From Ryuthela nishihirai (lineage: Eukaryota > Arthropoda > Arachnida > Araneae > Heptathelidae): 64,000 nucleotides of DNA. The stretch's first letter is position 1. Each line of letters opens with the position of its first letter. The DNA is taken from assembly GCA_038380435.1 (NCBI GenBank), contig JAWZYU010000034.1, positions 17,649,404 through 17,713,403 on the forward strand. Reading direction: 5' to 3'. The notes under the pieces were generated by a model. That model was not told the DNA's origin and searched no databases. It saw only the letters and a list, made by a program, of their open reading frames with translations. Below, piece after piece: positions 36,303-46,348 of the stretch. Made by a program: the position numbers and the translations under genes.

Positions 36303-39300
36303 TCCTCAAGCAGCCATGGGCTACGGAGGTCCAACCAGACCGCGCAGTTTAATTCTCCAAGTATATCTGTTCTGAGCTACATCTGTTGCATCCGGCCACT
36401 GTACACCAATTCTAACAAGGTCCTGTTTGACATTGTCTGCCCACCGCATCCTAGGTCTCCCCCTCCTTCTGAGGCCTCTAGGCACACTGTTCATAACCCT
36501 ATTCGCCAATCTATAATTATCCATACGGGCAACATGGCCAAACCAACGGTGTCTCTCTCTGCACAATATGCTGCTTAAAGGAGGTTGCAAACTCCTTCGC
36601 CTAATCTCATCATTAGTTACAAAGTTGAACCACCTAATGCCCAAAATACTGCGTAAGCATCTGGAATCAAAAGCATCTAGTTTCCTGTTATCTTGTTTAC
36701 AAAGTGTCCAAGTTTCACTACCATAACTAACCCTAGAAAGAACCAAACTATTATACAGTCTAATTTTAGTCTTTAGGTGTATACGCCTATTTCTCCACAA
36801 TCTCCATAGGTTCTTAAAAGTCCCTACAGCAATCCCTATTCGTCTGTTAATCTCATGCCGCACATCACCATTATGCCGCACATCACCTCATGCCGCACAT
36901 CACCATTATCTGTTACATGGCTCCCAAGATAATTAAACTGTGACACCTGCTCAAAACTGCAACCATTCAGATTAATTGAATCACAGCCTGCCTGACCAAT
37001 TTTCATCACTTTAGTTTTCTCTCTGTTTATAACCAAACCTACTCTACTACCAGTCTCATCAACAGCTCGAATGAAAGAGTTCATCTCATCAACATCATTT
37101 GCCAACAGGGCTAAATCATCAGCATAATCTAAATCAGAAATATTCGTATCTCCAGCCCATTTAAGGCCAAAATCTTTCCCTTGAAGTGAATTTCGCATAA
37201 CATAATCAATAACCAAGCTAAAGAGAAAAGGAGACAAAATGCACCCTTGTCGAACACCAGAAGTAATGCTAAACAAATTGCTACAAGCCTTACCAACTCT
37301 TACTCACGACTCAGTGTTATTATAGAGAGCTTTCATAATGTTATAACTAACTTGTTATCTCACAATCAACCACAAATTATGACGATCAACAGAGTCGAAA
37401 GCCTTTTTGAAATCAACAAAGCTAGCAACCAAAGGTTTCTGAAACTCTAAACATTTCTCAAGAATCTGCCTAAGTGAAAATATCTGATCCACACATCCCC
37501 TACCACTTCTGAATCCACATTGCTCATCACGCAATTGACTGTCAAGCAGATTCTTAATTCTGTTAAGCACAGTCATGGAAAGAACTTTACCTGGAACAGA
37601 GAGTAAGCTGATAACCCTATAGTTATCACAAGAACTGCGATCACCTTTTTTGAAAATAGGGATAACAATAGCTCTGGTAAAATCCTAGGAACCATGCCTT
37701 TATCATAAAAGATATTCAGAATTTCAGTCATCCAAGTGGTAACCGAAACATTCCCAGCTCTAAGCATTTCCGAAGTAATTTCATCTACCCCTGGGGATTT
37801 ATGAAGTTTAAGTTTAGAAACAGCCGAAATAACTTCAGATTGTGTTATAGGGCCAACATTAAAGCCACTAATGCATCTATCATCATTGCAAACAATGGGA
37901 GTAGAACTAACCACATTGTTTAGAACATCACTGAAATGCTCAGCCCACCTAGCCATGACAGAATCCTCCCCTTCTATAACCTTACCTTGTTTATCCTTCA
38001 ATCCTTGTATGCCTGTCCGTTTTCTACCACACAAAACATTAACTATCTGGTACAGCTCTCTGCTGTTGTGCTGTCTAACTGCTTCCTCGGCTTTGTCAGC
38101 CAAACCATCAAGCCAAAGATTCTTATCAGCAGCTAACTGATCCTTTACAAGTTTATTAAGGTCTCTGTAATGCTTTCTATTAGGACTAGTAGGGTATTGA
38201 TTAAGGGCATTCCTGCAGTTCTTTCTTTCCGAAATAAGCTCAAGTGCCTTATCACTCAGATAATTCTGCCTCTTCTGCTCCATTTTTCCTAAAAGAGTAC
38301 TGTTAGTGTCCAAAAAAGCCTGTTTAAAATGATCCCATTCTTCCTCAACTTCAGTAGTAAGCAAACCATGACTGTCATAATGACTAAGTAACCTATCATG
38401 GTAAGCTTTGGCTATAACTGGATCTTTCAGAGCTTCAGTATTAAAAGTAAATTTTTTAACCCTAGCACAACACTTTTTAAGTTTAAGTTGCAACACACTT
38501 TTAACAAGATAATGGTCAGATCCATTTCAGCTCCCCTATATGCCCTGGTATTCCTAACAGAACTAGCCCATTTGCTGTTAATTAATATGTAATCAATCAT
38601 ATTCTTATGCAGCCCATCAGGTGAAACCCATGTGTACTTATGTATGTCGCGGTGTTTGTAATAAGTGTTAGTTATTCTGAATCCATTGAGTTTACTTACC
38701 TGTAGGAGACGTTGCCCATTGCCATTGCAGCTACCGATACCAAAAGGGCCTATTACTCCTCCCCAAAGGTCAGAGTCAGTACCAACTTTGGCATTGAAGT
38801 CACCAAGAACAAGGGTAATATCTCCTTTCTTGACAGAATTCAAAATATCCTGAAGTTGTTCATAAAACCTATCCTTCTCATCCTCATCGGCATCCTCAGT
38901 GGGGGTATAACAGCAGATAACATTCAAGTCTTTAACGCTTGTCTGAAATTTTGCTGTAAGAAACCTTTCATTAATGCACTCATATCCTAGAAGAGCATCG
39001 CTAGCGTGTCTGCTGAGAAGCAGACCCACGCCTTGGTGATGCTTATTGTCTTCCCTCCCTGAAAAGAGAAATTTAAGATTATTTTTAAGAATCTGACCTT
39101 TATCTGTCCATCTGGTCTCTTTCAGGCCGAGAATATGTAAATTATAATGGTGGAATTCTTGTGTGAGCACATCAAGAGAAAAAGCTCTGTGCAGAGTCCT
39201 CACATTCCAACTACCTAAGGAGAGAAAATGGTTAGTGGGATGTTTAAAGAAACTATGTTTATTGAGAGAGGGAATGCCGACAATATCAAACAGCCCCCTA

Positions 39301-39810
39301 ATCGCAGACATGGGGCAAAGACCCGTTCCCCCACTACTAAAGGCTGATGCCATCTACACTGGAAGACTTCCTCCAATGTAGAATTTGACGATGCCAATAG
39401 AAGCAAAGAGTTCAGGTGCGTGCGATGACTTCTGGTCAGGATTATCCACCAGCTGATAAACATATCCTGTGAATCTATTCACTTGGGGCTGTCAACCCAC
39501 AAACAAACAGAAAACACAGCGGAAGATTTTCCCTCCACAGAAGCCCACCAGTGCAGCAAAATCAGGATTCATAATCAAGCTCAGAGCCATATATCTGTCC
39601 AGTCCAGTAGGTTTATATGGTCAGCACCAGGACCCTGTGTGGTTGACCACTCCTCAGCAGGGTAGAAAAAAAAGAAAAGTAGCCATAATTGTCCAGATCA
39701 GTAGGCCACACTAATGTGGCAGCCCTCCCCTTCCGTTGACTTCCACAAGAGAGTATCTCTTTTGAAAGTTACTAACGGTCCGCACCACGAGAAGGCGGGG
39801 TCGGACATTC
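36303..39810 (-). mobile_element. RTE-like LINE, longest copy
   Basis: About 3.5 kb, the most complete copy in the window and probably near full length. From right to left there is a 5' region (39810-39460), the endonuclease domain (39353-38430, with LGSWNVRTLHRA, ETRWTDKGQILK, CCYTPTEDADEDEK and LVLGDFNAKVG), a linker (38496-37880), the reverse transcriptase (about 37870-37000, with FRSGRGCVDQIFSLRQ, KKAFDSVDRHNLW and the intact active site DYADDLALLA near 37120), and the C-terminal YGSETWTL to LVGPP region (36881-36321). It ends in a CATCCTCATCC tail. A few frameshifts (38490, 37680, 37570, 37280) and a small duplication near 36850-36900 break it. It is inserted in the divergent PolB relic. 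Confidence 0.85.
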
Positions 39811-40374
39811 GGTGCTAGTGAATCAATAAATGTAATTTGATCGAATTTAATGCATATGTATTTTTCTGTAGTTTGAGGAATACAAGAAATTTTCTTCTTA
39901 TCTTTAAATATTCCCAAATCTTTTACTATAGTGTCCATCAAATCCTTTAAGATTATGAAACAACACTGGTATTTCAAGTGAGAATTTGTATTGAAGATTA
40001 CATTTGTTGTGAACAGCACCTCTGTATTTTCCAGTTAAGTGGTCGTGGTCGCTTACTCTATCAGTTCCTAGAATTTTCCCACAAATATTACAATACTTTC
40101 CTTCAGTAAAATTTTGCCAATCGAAATCAGTCATCTTAACATTTCTTTTCTTCAAATCATTAATGAAATTTTCGGCTTCGATCATTTCATTCAAAAATTA
40201 TTCTGTTACATTTTTCCCTCTGTACATTCTAGTTTTTATCAGTTTGCCTTCTGGTCCAACTATAATATATGCAAATCCTGACAGTACTAAATACTTTCAC
40301 ATCCTACATGGATTAATCACAATTCTTCTACATTTCGAAAAGCATTCGAAGTCTGCATAAATAACATATGGGTG
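39811..40374 (-). pseudogene. divergent Polinton PolB relic: exonuclease and HNH part
   Basis: Leftward reading gives the Exo I motif VIYADFECF (about 40350), then after a stop YCNICGKILGTDRVSDHDHL and TGKYRGAVHNKCN (about 40090-40000). The latter is a C-x2-C ... DHDH ... C-type zinc/HNH segment resembling endonuclease VII, embedded between the exonuclease motifs as in other PolB proteins of this type. The Exo II-like FHNLKGFDGHY (about 39945) and a YICIKFDQITFIDSL block follow. The P element cuts it on the right and the LINE on the left; several stops are present. Confidence 0.75.
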
Positions 40375-40382
40375 TTTTAAAC
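40375..40382. repeat. 8-bp target duplication of P element copy 2 (left)
   Basis: TTTTAAAC, repeated exactly at 42491-42498. Confidence 0.85.
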
Positions 40383-42490
40383 CATGGAGGTAGGAAGATA
40401 AGGAGAGGCCCTGACGCGCTTTCCCTGTCCAAGGAAAATGATGCTGACGCAGCAGGGCGGTAGACATATTGTTGCATTCAAAACAAACCGTCTGCCGCTG
40501 CAATCAAGCCTACTTTTCACGTGCTATACTCAGTTTTACTGTGCTTTATATACGGGAAGATTATTTTTTACGACTAAGAAAAAGCCCATTTAAGCTATTT
40601 GGAATTTATATTGCTTTTTTTTAATGCAATGAATATTTCCATACAGAATTATTATATAGCAGAACTATTTATGTATTTCGTTGAATACGACAATAACAAA
40701 CAATTGCAAGATTTTAAAAGTTTATTTATACTACACTGATAACAGTAGAAAACATTTTATGGATAAAACATAAAAGTTATATGCAATAGCAGCATTTAAA
40801 CCGCAAAAAATTACATTTGTAAAATTAAGAAAATAGCTGTTTTACGTTAAAAAATTCTCATTCCACAAAAATAAAAAAATTTGCTTAACAAAACTAAATA
40901 AAGCCAATAGTATAAAAAGTAAAAAAAGAACTAAAAAATATATATATTTATACAAAAAAACGCCCCAGATGGTGGCTCGAACCCACCAGCTCTATGTTTG
41001 TACCCTCAGCTTCACATCTCTCCCCCATCTCATGCTCATTCTCCTCCCTCAACCAGAGTTAACAATCAATACAAATTACACAATTATTACAATCTCTCAA
41101 AAAAAAAGTCTCGTAAGGATTGAAATACATCCTTCCTCAGCCACAAAGGAAAATTTCAAAATAATATCTGAAAAAACTATATGAAAAAATAAAAGCAACT
41201 AAAATTATACTAAGCAAAAATAATAAAAAATTAAAAAAATGTAAAAAAAGAGAAAAAAATATGTATCCACAGGGTGAAGGGAATATAATACCCATTTAAA
41301 AAAAATGGCAACGTTCCAGACAGTGGCTTGAACCCGACATCTCAGTGCCTGACTCCTCAGTCTCTCATACCTATCTTCATGTACGCCTAACCTACCCCTC
41401 AACCAAAGTAAAAATAAAGTAACTACAAGCAATAAACTCGCTCTGTTTGAAATCCTTACAGAATTAAATAAATTCAGTATTCACCTTAAAAGGGACAATT
41501 AGAACCCTATCAGAAGAATTAACGAAAAGGAGAAAAGCATTACACTCTCCTCTCCTCTTTTAACTAAAATTATTTAAACAATTTGAAAAATTTTCACCCT
41601 AATGCTCGCTGTCACTCACCTATGACAATTTACACCAGATACATTAAATTAATCTAAAAAGGAATTCAAAAATATAAGACTCCAATCCAAGAAAAAAAGG
41701 TGGCATTTAAACAAAACCCTTAAATGCTATCCAAATTAAAAAAAAAGAAAGATTATATTTCTCACCTTATGAAAATACTTTATTGTAATTTACTTTTCCC
41801 TTCTTACACTGAACTTATTAAATCATGAAAAGAGAGGAATTTAAACACTGAAACATTTAAACAAAATAATATCTAATACTTCCACCTAAAATAAAATAAA
41901 AAACAGAAAAGAAACTCCTTTATATTTTAATCACCTCTATTTAAAATTATGTAAATTCATCATCCATTAAATAGAATACACACTAATATTCAATTACAGC
42001 CAACAAAAGTTTTTAACTGAGAAAGCCTGCAGAAGGAATTCTCAAATAAGTGTAACATAAAATCAATCAATCAATATAAGAAGTACATCTTCACATTTAT
42101 CACTGAGTACAGTCCGAAGAAAATAAAAAGAAAATCTGGTGAAGAATCGAGATTTGTAACACGAAATAAAACCGATTTCATAGCGGCGTAATTTCAGCAC
42201 GAAGTTGCTTGTATCATTATATAATTATTTAAACTTTTATAAAAATGACAAACTTACTGATGAAAGGTAATTCCTGGTGTCTTTTTTGAAGGGCGATTCG
42301 TGCAGCCGTAAGCTGAACAGGCTGCCATAATACAAATGTCGAAAAAAATTAAATTTTTATAGCGCAACACTTCATTACTCACCTATACTACTGATCAATG
42401 TTTTGAATAGAACAACATGGCTGCCGCGCAGTCGCTGAAGCATCATTTTCAAGTGCTTAGGGCTCCTCCTCTTATCTTCCTACCTTCATG
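40383..42490 (-). mobile_element. P-superfamily DNA transposon, copy 2
   Basis: A 2108-bp near-identical, opposite-orientation copy of 29002-31104, bounded by TTTTAAAC duplications, with termini CATGGAGGTAG and CATGAAGGTAG (minus-strand reading). The THAP first exon runs from ATG 42328 leftward to a GTAAGT donor. High similarity between the two copies despite long non-coding interiors suggests recent mobility. It is inserted in the PolB relic at the junction of the N-terminal zinc finger and the exonuclease domain. Confidence 0.85.
42258..42328 (-). CDS. THAP first exon in P element copy 2 (partial)
   Basis: The same 71-nt exon as at 29164-29234, with the second codon Ala instead of Val. C4 and C9 of the THAP finger are kept, as is the splice donor. 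No downstream exons recognised. Confidence 0.65.
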
Positions 42491-42498
42491 TTTTAAAC

Positions 42499-43480
42499 CG
42501 TTTTTAGTTGTATGAAATTTCGTACTGTTTGCTTCGGGAAACTTGATAGTTTGTAAAGTGTTTGATTTGCAACTAACTACGTGATTCTTTAATAAATCGT
42601 CGCGAGTGAAATTTTGAAGACAATATGGGCAGGGATAGGATTTACCATTATGTCTTGAAAGGTATGCTGTAACCCTAGTATAATTTTTAATCCAACAATA
42701 ATGAGAATTACTGCAGTCTTTTAAAAGTAAAAGTTGTATGGGTTCTTTAACAGGATTGTCTGAAATATATAATGTTGGCAAACCATCTTTCTTAGAATTA
42801 AAAACTTTTATAGAAAGATTATTTAAAACGTCGAACTTCCGCATTTGATCGAGGGTTACTGGATAAGTTATTGAAGATGTGTCTAAGACGTTTTCAAATA
42901 TTTTCTATTTTTCTATACATTGTGGATGGTCTTTAGCAGGATATAGAGTTGATAATATTGACCACAAGAAACATTTGTTTTCGTAGTTTTGAACATTCAC
43001 TATTCCTTTCGTAGATTTCAAATGTTCAAAATGTTTCTTACAAAAGCAGATGCTCCAACCGCATTATACTGAGACATTTGAAGTTCCATAGAAATTATTT
43101 TGTTATGAGACATTTGAATTTCCATAGAAATTATTTTGTTATGAGACATTTGAATTTTCATAGAAATTATTTTGTTAAACACCCATCCATTTACCTTTTT
43201 TTTAAATAAAATTTTCAAAGTCGTTATCAATTTTCTCATAAGCATTTTTTAGTAATTCATTGAGATAGGTAGGCAAACTAATTATTTCGTTACATGTCAA
43301 AAAATGTGCATATATTTCTCTCTGTCTTTCAGGATCCGTTTGCTTTTTAAATTTAATTTGTAATATGAACCTAACTTTTAGAGGCTGACTGAGTTTCTTG
43401 TCAATTACAGATTTCCATTTATTGTTATTTTTCTCCAGGAAACTTTTTATGTCTTCACTTTTTCTCATAAGCATTTTTTA
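42499..43480 (-). pseudogene. divergent Polinton PolB relic: N-terminal part
   Basis: Leftward reading gives a start region with PLKVRFILQIKFKKQTDPER (about 43380), an internal triple repeat of MSHNKIISMEIQ-like units (43060-43170), a KGIVNVQNYENKCFLWSIL block (about 43010-42940) followed by a stop, then LLLLKDCSNSHYCWIKNYTR (about 42740). A C-x2-C zinc finger CPYCLQNFTRDDLLKNHVVS-C follows (about 42620-42560). This zinc-finger region lies just before Exo I in this PolB type, matching the continuation at 40374 after the P element. Stops and the repeat expansion show it is dead. Confidence 0.7.
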
Positions 43481-43617
43481 GTAATTCATTGAGATAGGTA
43501 GGCAAACTGATTATTTCTTTACATGTCGAAAAATGTGCATATATTTCTTTCTGTCTTTCAGGATCCGTTTGCTTTTTAAATTTTATTTATAATATGAACC
43601 TAACATTTAGAGGCTGA
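43239..43617. repeat. 153-bp direct duplication in the PolB relic
   Basis: 43239-43391 and 43465-43617 are about 93% alike, both starting TCATAAGCATTTTTTAGTAA and ending in TTAGAGGCTGAC. The period is about 226 bp, so part of the gene start was duplicated in tandem. Confidence 0.75.
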
Positions 43618-43652
43618 CTTCATCTTTATTCATACACAATAAAGACATATAC

Positions 43653-45210
43653 TCAATAATGAGTCTGAAACAAGACCTCCAGATACCTTTCTCCTTTCTT
43701 TTGGATCTGGATAATGTCTAGCAAGTGAAACACTAATATTGCTGCCGATGTGAAATTTTTTGTTTGCTGGAATAACAGAAAAAACTGCTGAAGTTGTGGT
43801 TTTACTACTTCAATGAAGTTTTTATCGTCCAAGTTGATAGTAAAATTTATACTAAAAGAGGGATTTGTTGTGCAGCAGATTACCTTGCTTTTATATCCAT
43901 TAGAAATGCATAGATGGTAATTATCTTTGAAAATAGGTGGCGTTAGTAGGTCGAATTTTGTGTTTATCTGTATAATTGGATGAGACTGCGATATGTCTTT
44001 TTTCACTTCTTTATCACCATAGGTAAGGCAAATTACAGTATTTTTATCAACGTATAGTTTCGTAGCAGCATCATTGTTTACAATTGGGGTGCCAACATTT
44101 GCAATTCGTTTTCCCTTTGCATCGCCATTAAAACTGCTCCCACTTGGTGCAAAAAGTCCATTTTCATTTCTCAACAGAGCGATGGATGGGTTAGGATCTA
44201 ACTTTGTCAAGCCATCAACATAACTTTTTGTTGTCGCATTTTTGTCGTTCCTCGGTTCCCCGAGGTTTCCTATTCTCTTATTGTTCGCATTAAAGACATC
44301 CTCGCCTGTTAATGCGACTTTTTCCAAATATCCCTTAGTTACAGCAGCAGAATCAGACTCGGGATCGGAAATATCAAGGAATTTTTTTTTCTGCATTGAA
44401 ACTATGCCCTTCGAATGCAATGCTTCGTGGAACGTAAAGCCCATCTTTTTTTCTAACCAATGTATTCATTGGACTGTTTTGAATAGTTGTCAAGTTGTCG
44501 ACGTAATGTTTCGTAGTCGCATTGGATGAATCGGTCGGTTCTGCAAGATTTTTAATGCGTTTATTGCTTGCATCGTAATGGTCATCGTCATTGCAAAGTG
44601 CTCTTTTTCCAAATATCGTTTTGTAACTACTCCAGATTCTGCATCCGGTTGAGTAACATTGATCATTTGTTTGTTTCGCACATCGTAGCTATTGTTCCGA
44701 AAAATTAAAGAAGTATTATTAACGTATTGAATGGTAGCGGCATCTCCATTTTCTATAGGTTTGCTTATATTTGATATTATTTTAGTATTTGCATCATAAT
44801 TTCCTGTGCGATTCAGTGTTATAGACTCTTGTTGTAGATATTGTTTGTCACAGAGTCCGAACACTCTTTGGATTGGCTACATTTCTCAATTTTTTATTGC
44901 TCATGTCGTAGTCCCCATCGCGTGTCCCCTGGAATTCCCGCTGGTCCTCTTTCGGAACCGGTCTCAGAGCTGATGACGCCTAACTTTGTCAAGTAATTCA
45001 TCTTTATTTCCCAAAGTTTTTCTGTACTTGAGAGGTATGTGCTTGGTTTTTTTTATCAATTAATAAAAAATCGCGTGGTTTTGAAACTGCATTTCCCGAT
45101 TTCCCGATTTCTGTTGCATGATCCATTTGTTTTTGCAACATTTCTCTCTTGTTCAGCATATTAAAGAATATGAAATAAATACACTGTAGTGGAATGTCTT
45201 TTGGAGTCAA
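43653..45210 (-). pseudogene. tail-fibre-like repeat protein relic
   Basis: Minus-strand stretches 45210-45004, 44864-44490 and 44444-43653 carry at least six units of a repeat whose core is N-(K)R-I-x-N-(hydrophobic)-x-x-P-x-x-x-x-D-A-A-T-K-x-Y-V-D, for example RIANVGTPIVNNDAATKLYV. This repeat is known from phage tail fibres and from proteins carried by some invertebrate Polintons. The last ~110 residues (from about 44000 leftward) are non-repetitive, a possible head domain. Frameshifts near 44470 and 44870 break it. It lies directly upstream of the divergent PolB on the same strand, so it probably belonged to the same element, as an attachment or structural protein (inference). Confidence 0.55.
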
Positions 45211-45240
45211 AAAATAACTCTGTGAGCAGTGTAGGTTATG

Positions 45241-45410
45241 CCTTGGCCAGATGAATTATTCATACAGTATGCAAATGAGATATGCAAATTATCAGAAAAA
45301 AACCTCTTTTTTACCCGTTGATGATAAAACCCTTTGAGAAATGCAAATGAGATATGTAAATGAGGTATGCAAATGAGATATACAAATGGGAAAACCCCTT
45401 CCGCAGATGA
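45241..45410. repeat. ATGCAAAT-rich repeat block
   Basis: ATGCAAATGAGATATGCAAAT and variants recur about six times, with ACCCCTTT-like spacers. It flanks the intact Polinton on the left. Confidence 0.6.
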
Positions 45411-45465
45411 AAAATACCCCTCCCTGTACGTTTTGAAAGTTCTGTGTGATTCCTGAGTGGTGAAT

Positions 45466-45600
45466 AAAAACCCTTTTAACCCTTTCGCTAAAGAGTAGAT
45501 GAAAAACCCTTTCGCTAAAGAGTAGATGAAAAACCCTTTCGCTAAAGAGTAGATGAAAAAAACCCGTTTTACCCTCCTGCTAAAGAGTAGATGTCCCTCT
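45466..45600. repeat. ~29-bp tandem repeat, four copies
   Basis: Units of AACCCTTTCGCTAAAGAG followed by TAGATGAAAA. The last copy is diverged. A related CTAAAGAGCAGATG lies at about 61013-61026, on the other side of the Polinton. Confidence 0.75.
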
Positions 45601-45650
45601 CTATACCTTTTGCAAGTTGCACGTTTTTGGTGTTTATGTGACAGCAGTAA

Positions 45651-45656
45651 AAGGCC
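45651..45656. repeat. 6-bp Polinton target duplication (left)
   Basis: AAGGCC, identical to 60864-60869. Six base pairs is the standard Polinton/Maverick duplication length. Confidence 0.95.
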
Positions 45657-45925
45657 AGTAGTAGCAACTTATCTTTGGCGTGAATAAATTATCTCCGGTC
45701 CACTGCACACGGTGGCGTCCTTGTGTGAATAAATTATCTCCACTGCACACGCTGACGGCGGGGGGTTTAATTTTTGAGGGGGGTTTAATTTTTGGTTTCC
45801 CACGTTGGGGAGGGGCGCGTCCGGAAGTGTCGACCCCCACACGTGTGTGCTACCCTAGCAGTTGTTGGTCAATATTCTACCGGTAGTGTTGGAGAGGTCT
45901 TTGACCCCTTAGGTGAGCAGCGGTC
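45657..45925 (+). repeat. left terminal inverted repeat of the Polinton
   Basis: The outer ~64 bp are identical to the complement of the right end. The block containing CACACGTGTGTGCTACCCTAG through GACCCCTTAGGTGAGCA also matches. Between them lie two copies of a GGGTTTAATTTTTG motif; the right end has about five variants, so this repeat is about 100 bp shorter. Confidence 0.9.
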
Positions 45926-46348
45926 TAGGGCTGCCACCCGTATGCTTTTCCTAGCGTCGGGCTGACCGTGGGATTCTTGTAATGACAACCCATGCGTATC
46001 AGCACGCAGACGGGATGTTAAAAAAAAGGACGCCACGACAGGTCCCGTGGGAAACCCAGATTCTTGCTGAAAATGTCCGTTGGCGAGCACGCAGGTAGAA
46101 ACGAAATTTAAAAAATGACGACCCCCATTTCTTACCCCCATGCGTATCACCACGCAGGAGGGGTGTTAAAAAAAGGACGCCACGGGAGGTCACGTGGGAA
46201 ACTCAGATTCTTGCTGAAAATGTCCGTTGGCGAGCACGCAGGCGGGAACGAAATTTTAAAAAAATGAATGTCATTGGTGGGAGTACCCGAGCATGCGCAT
46301 TGTAGTGGTTTATAATCTCCCGCACAGTCCGGCAAGCGTTATTCCGTC
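45926..46348 (+). repeat. PolB upstream region with a ~149-bp tandem duplication
   Basis: 45987-46135 and 46136-46275 are direct copies, each starting CCCATGCGTATCA and containing GATTCTTGCTGAAAATGTCC. A TATAAT-like motif (46310-46316) lies about 35 bp before the PolB ATG. The duplication is likely part of the polymerase promoter or leader; it is absent from the right end. Confidence 0.7.

Noticed and set aside
45466..45600. Regular short repeats that could be read as a CRISPR array
   Set aside because: Units abut without unique spacers and the context is an animal genome; simple tandem repeat.
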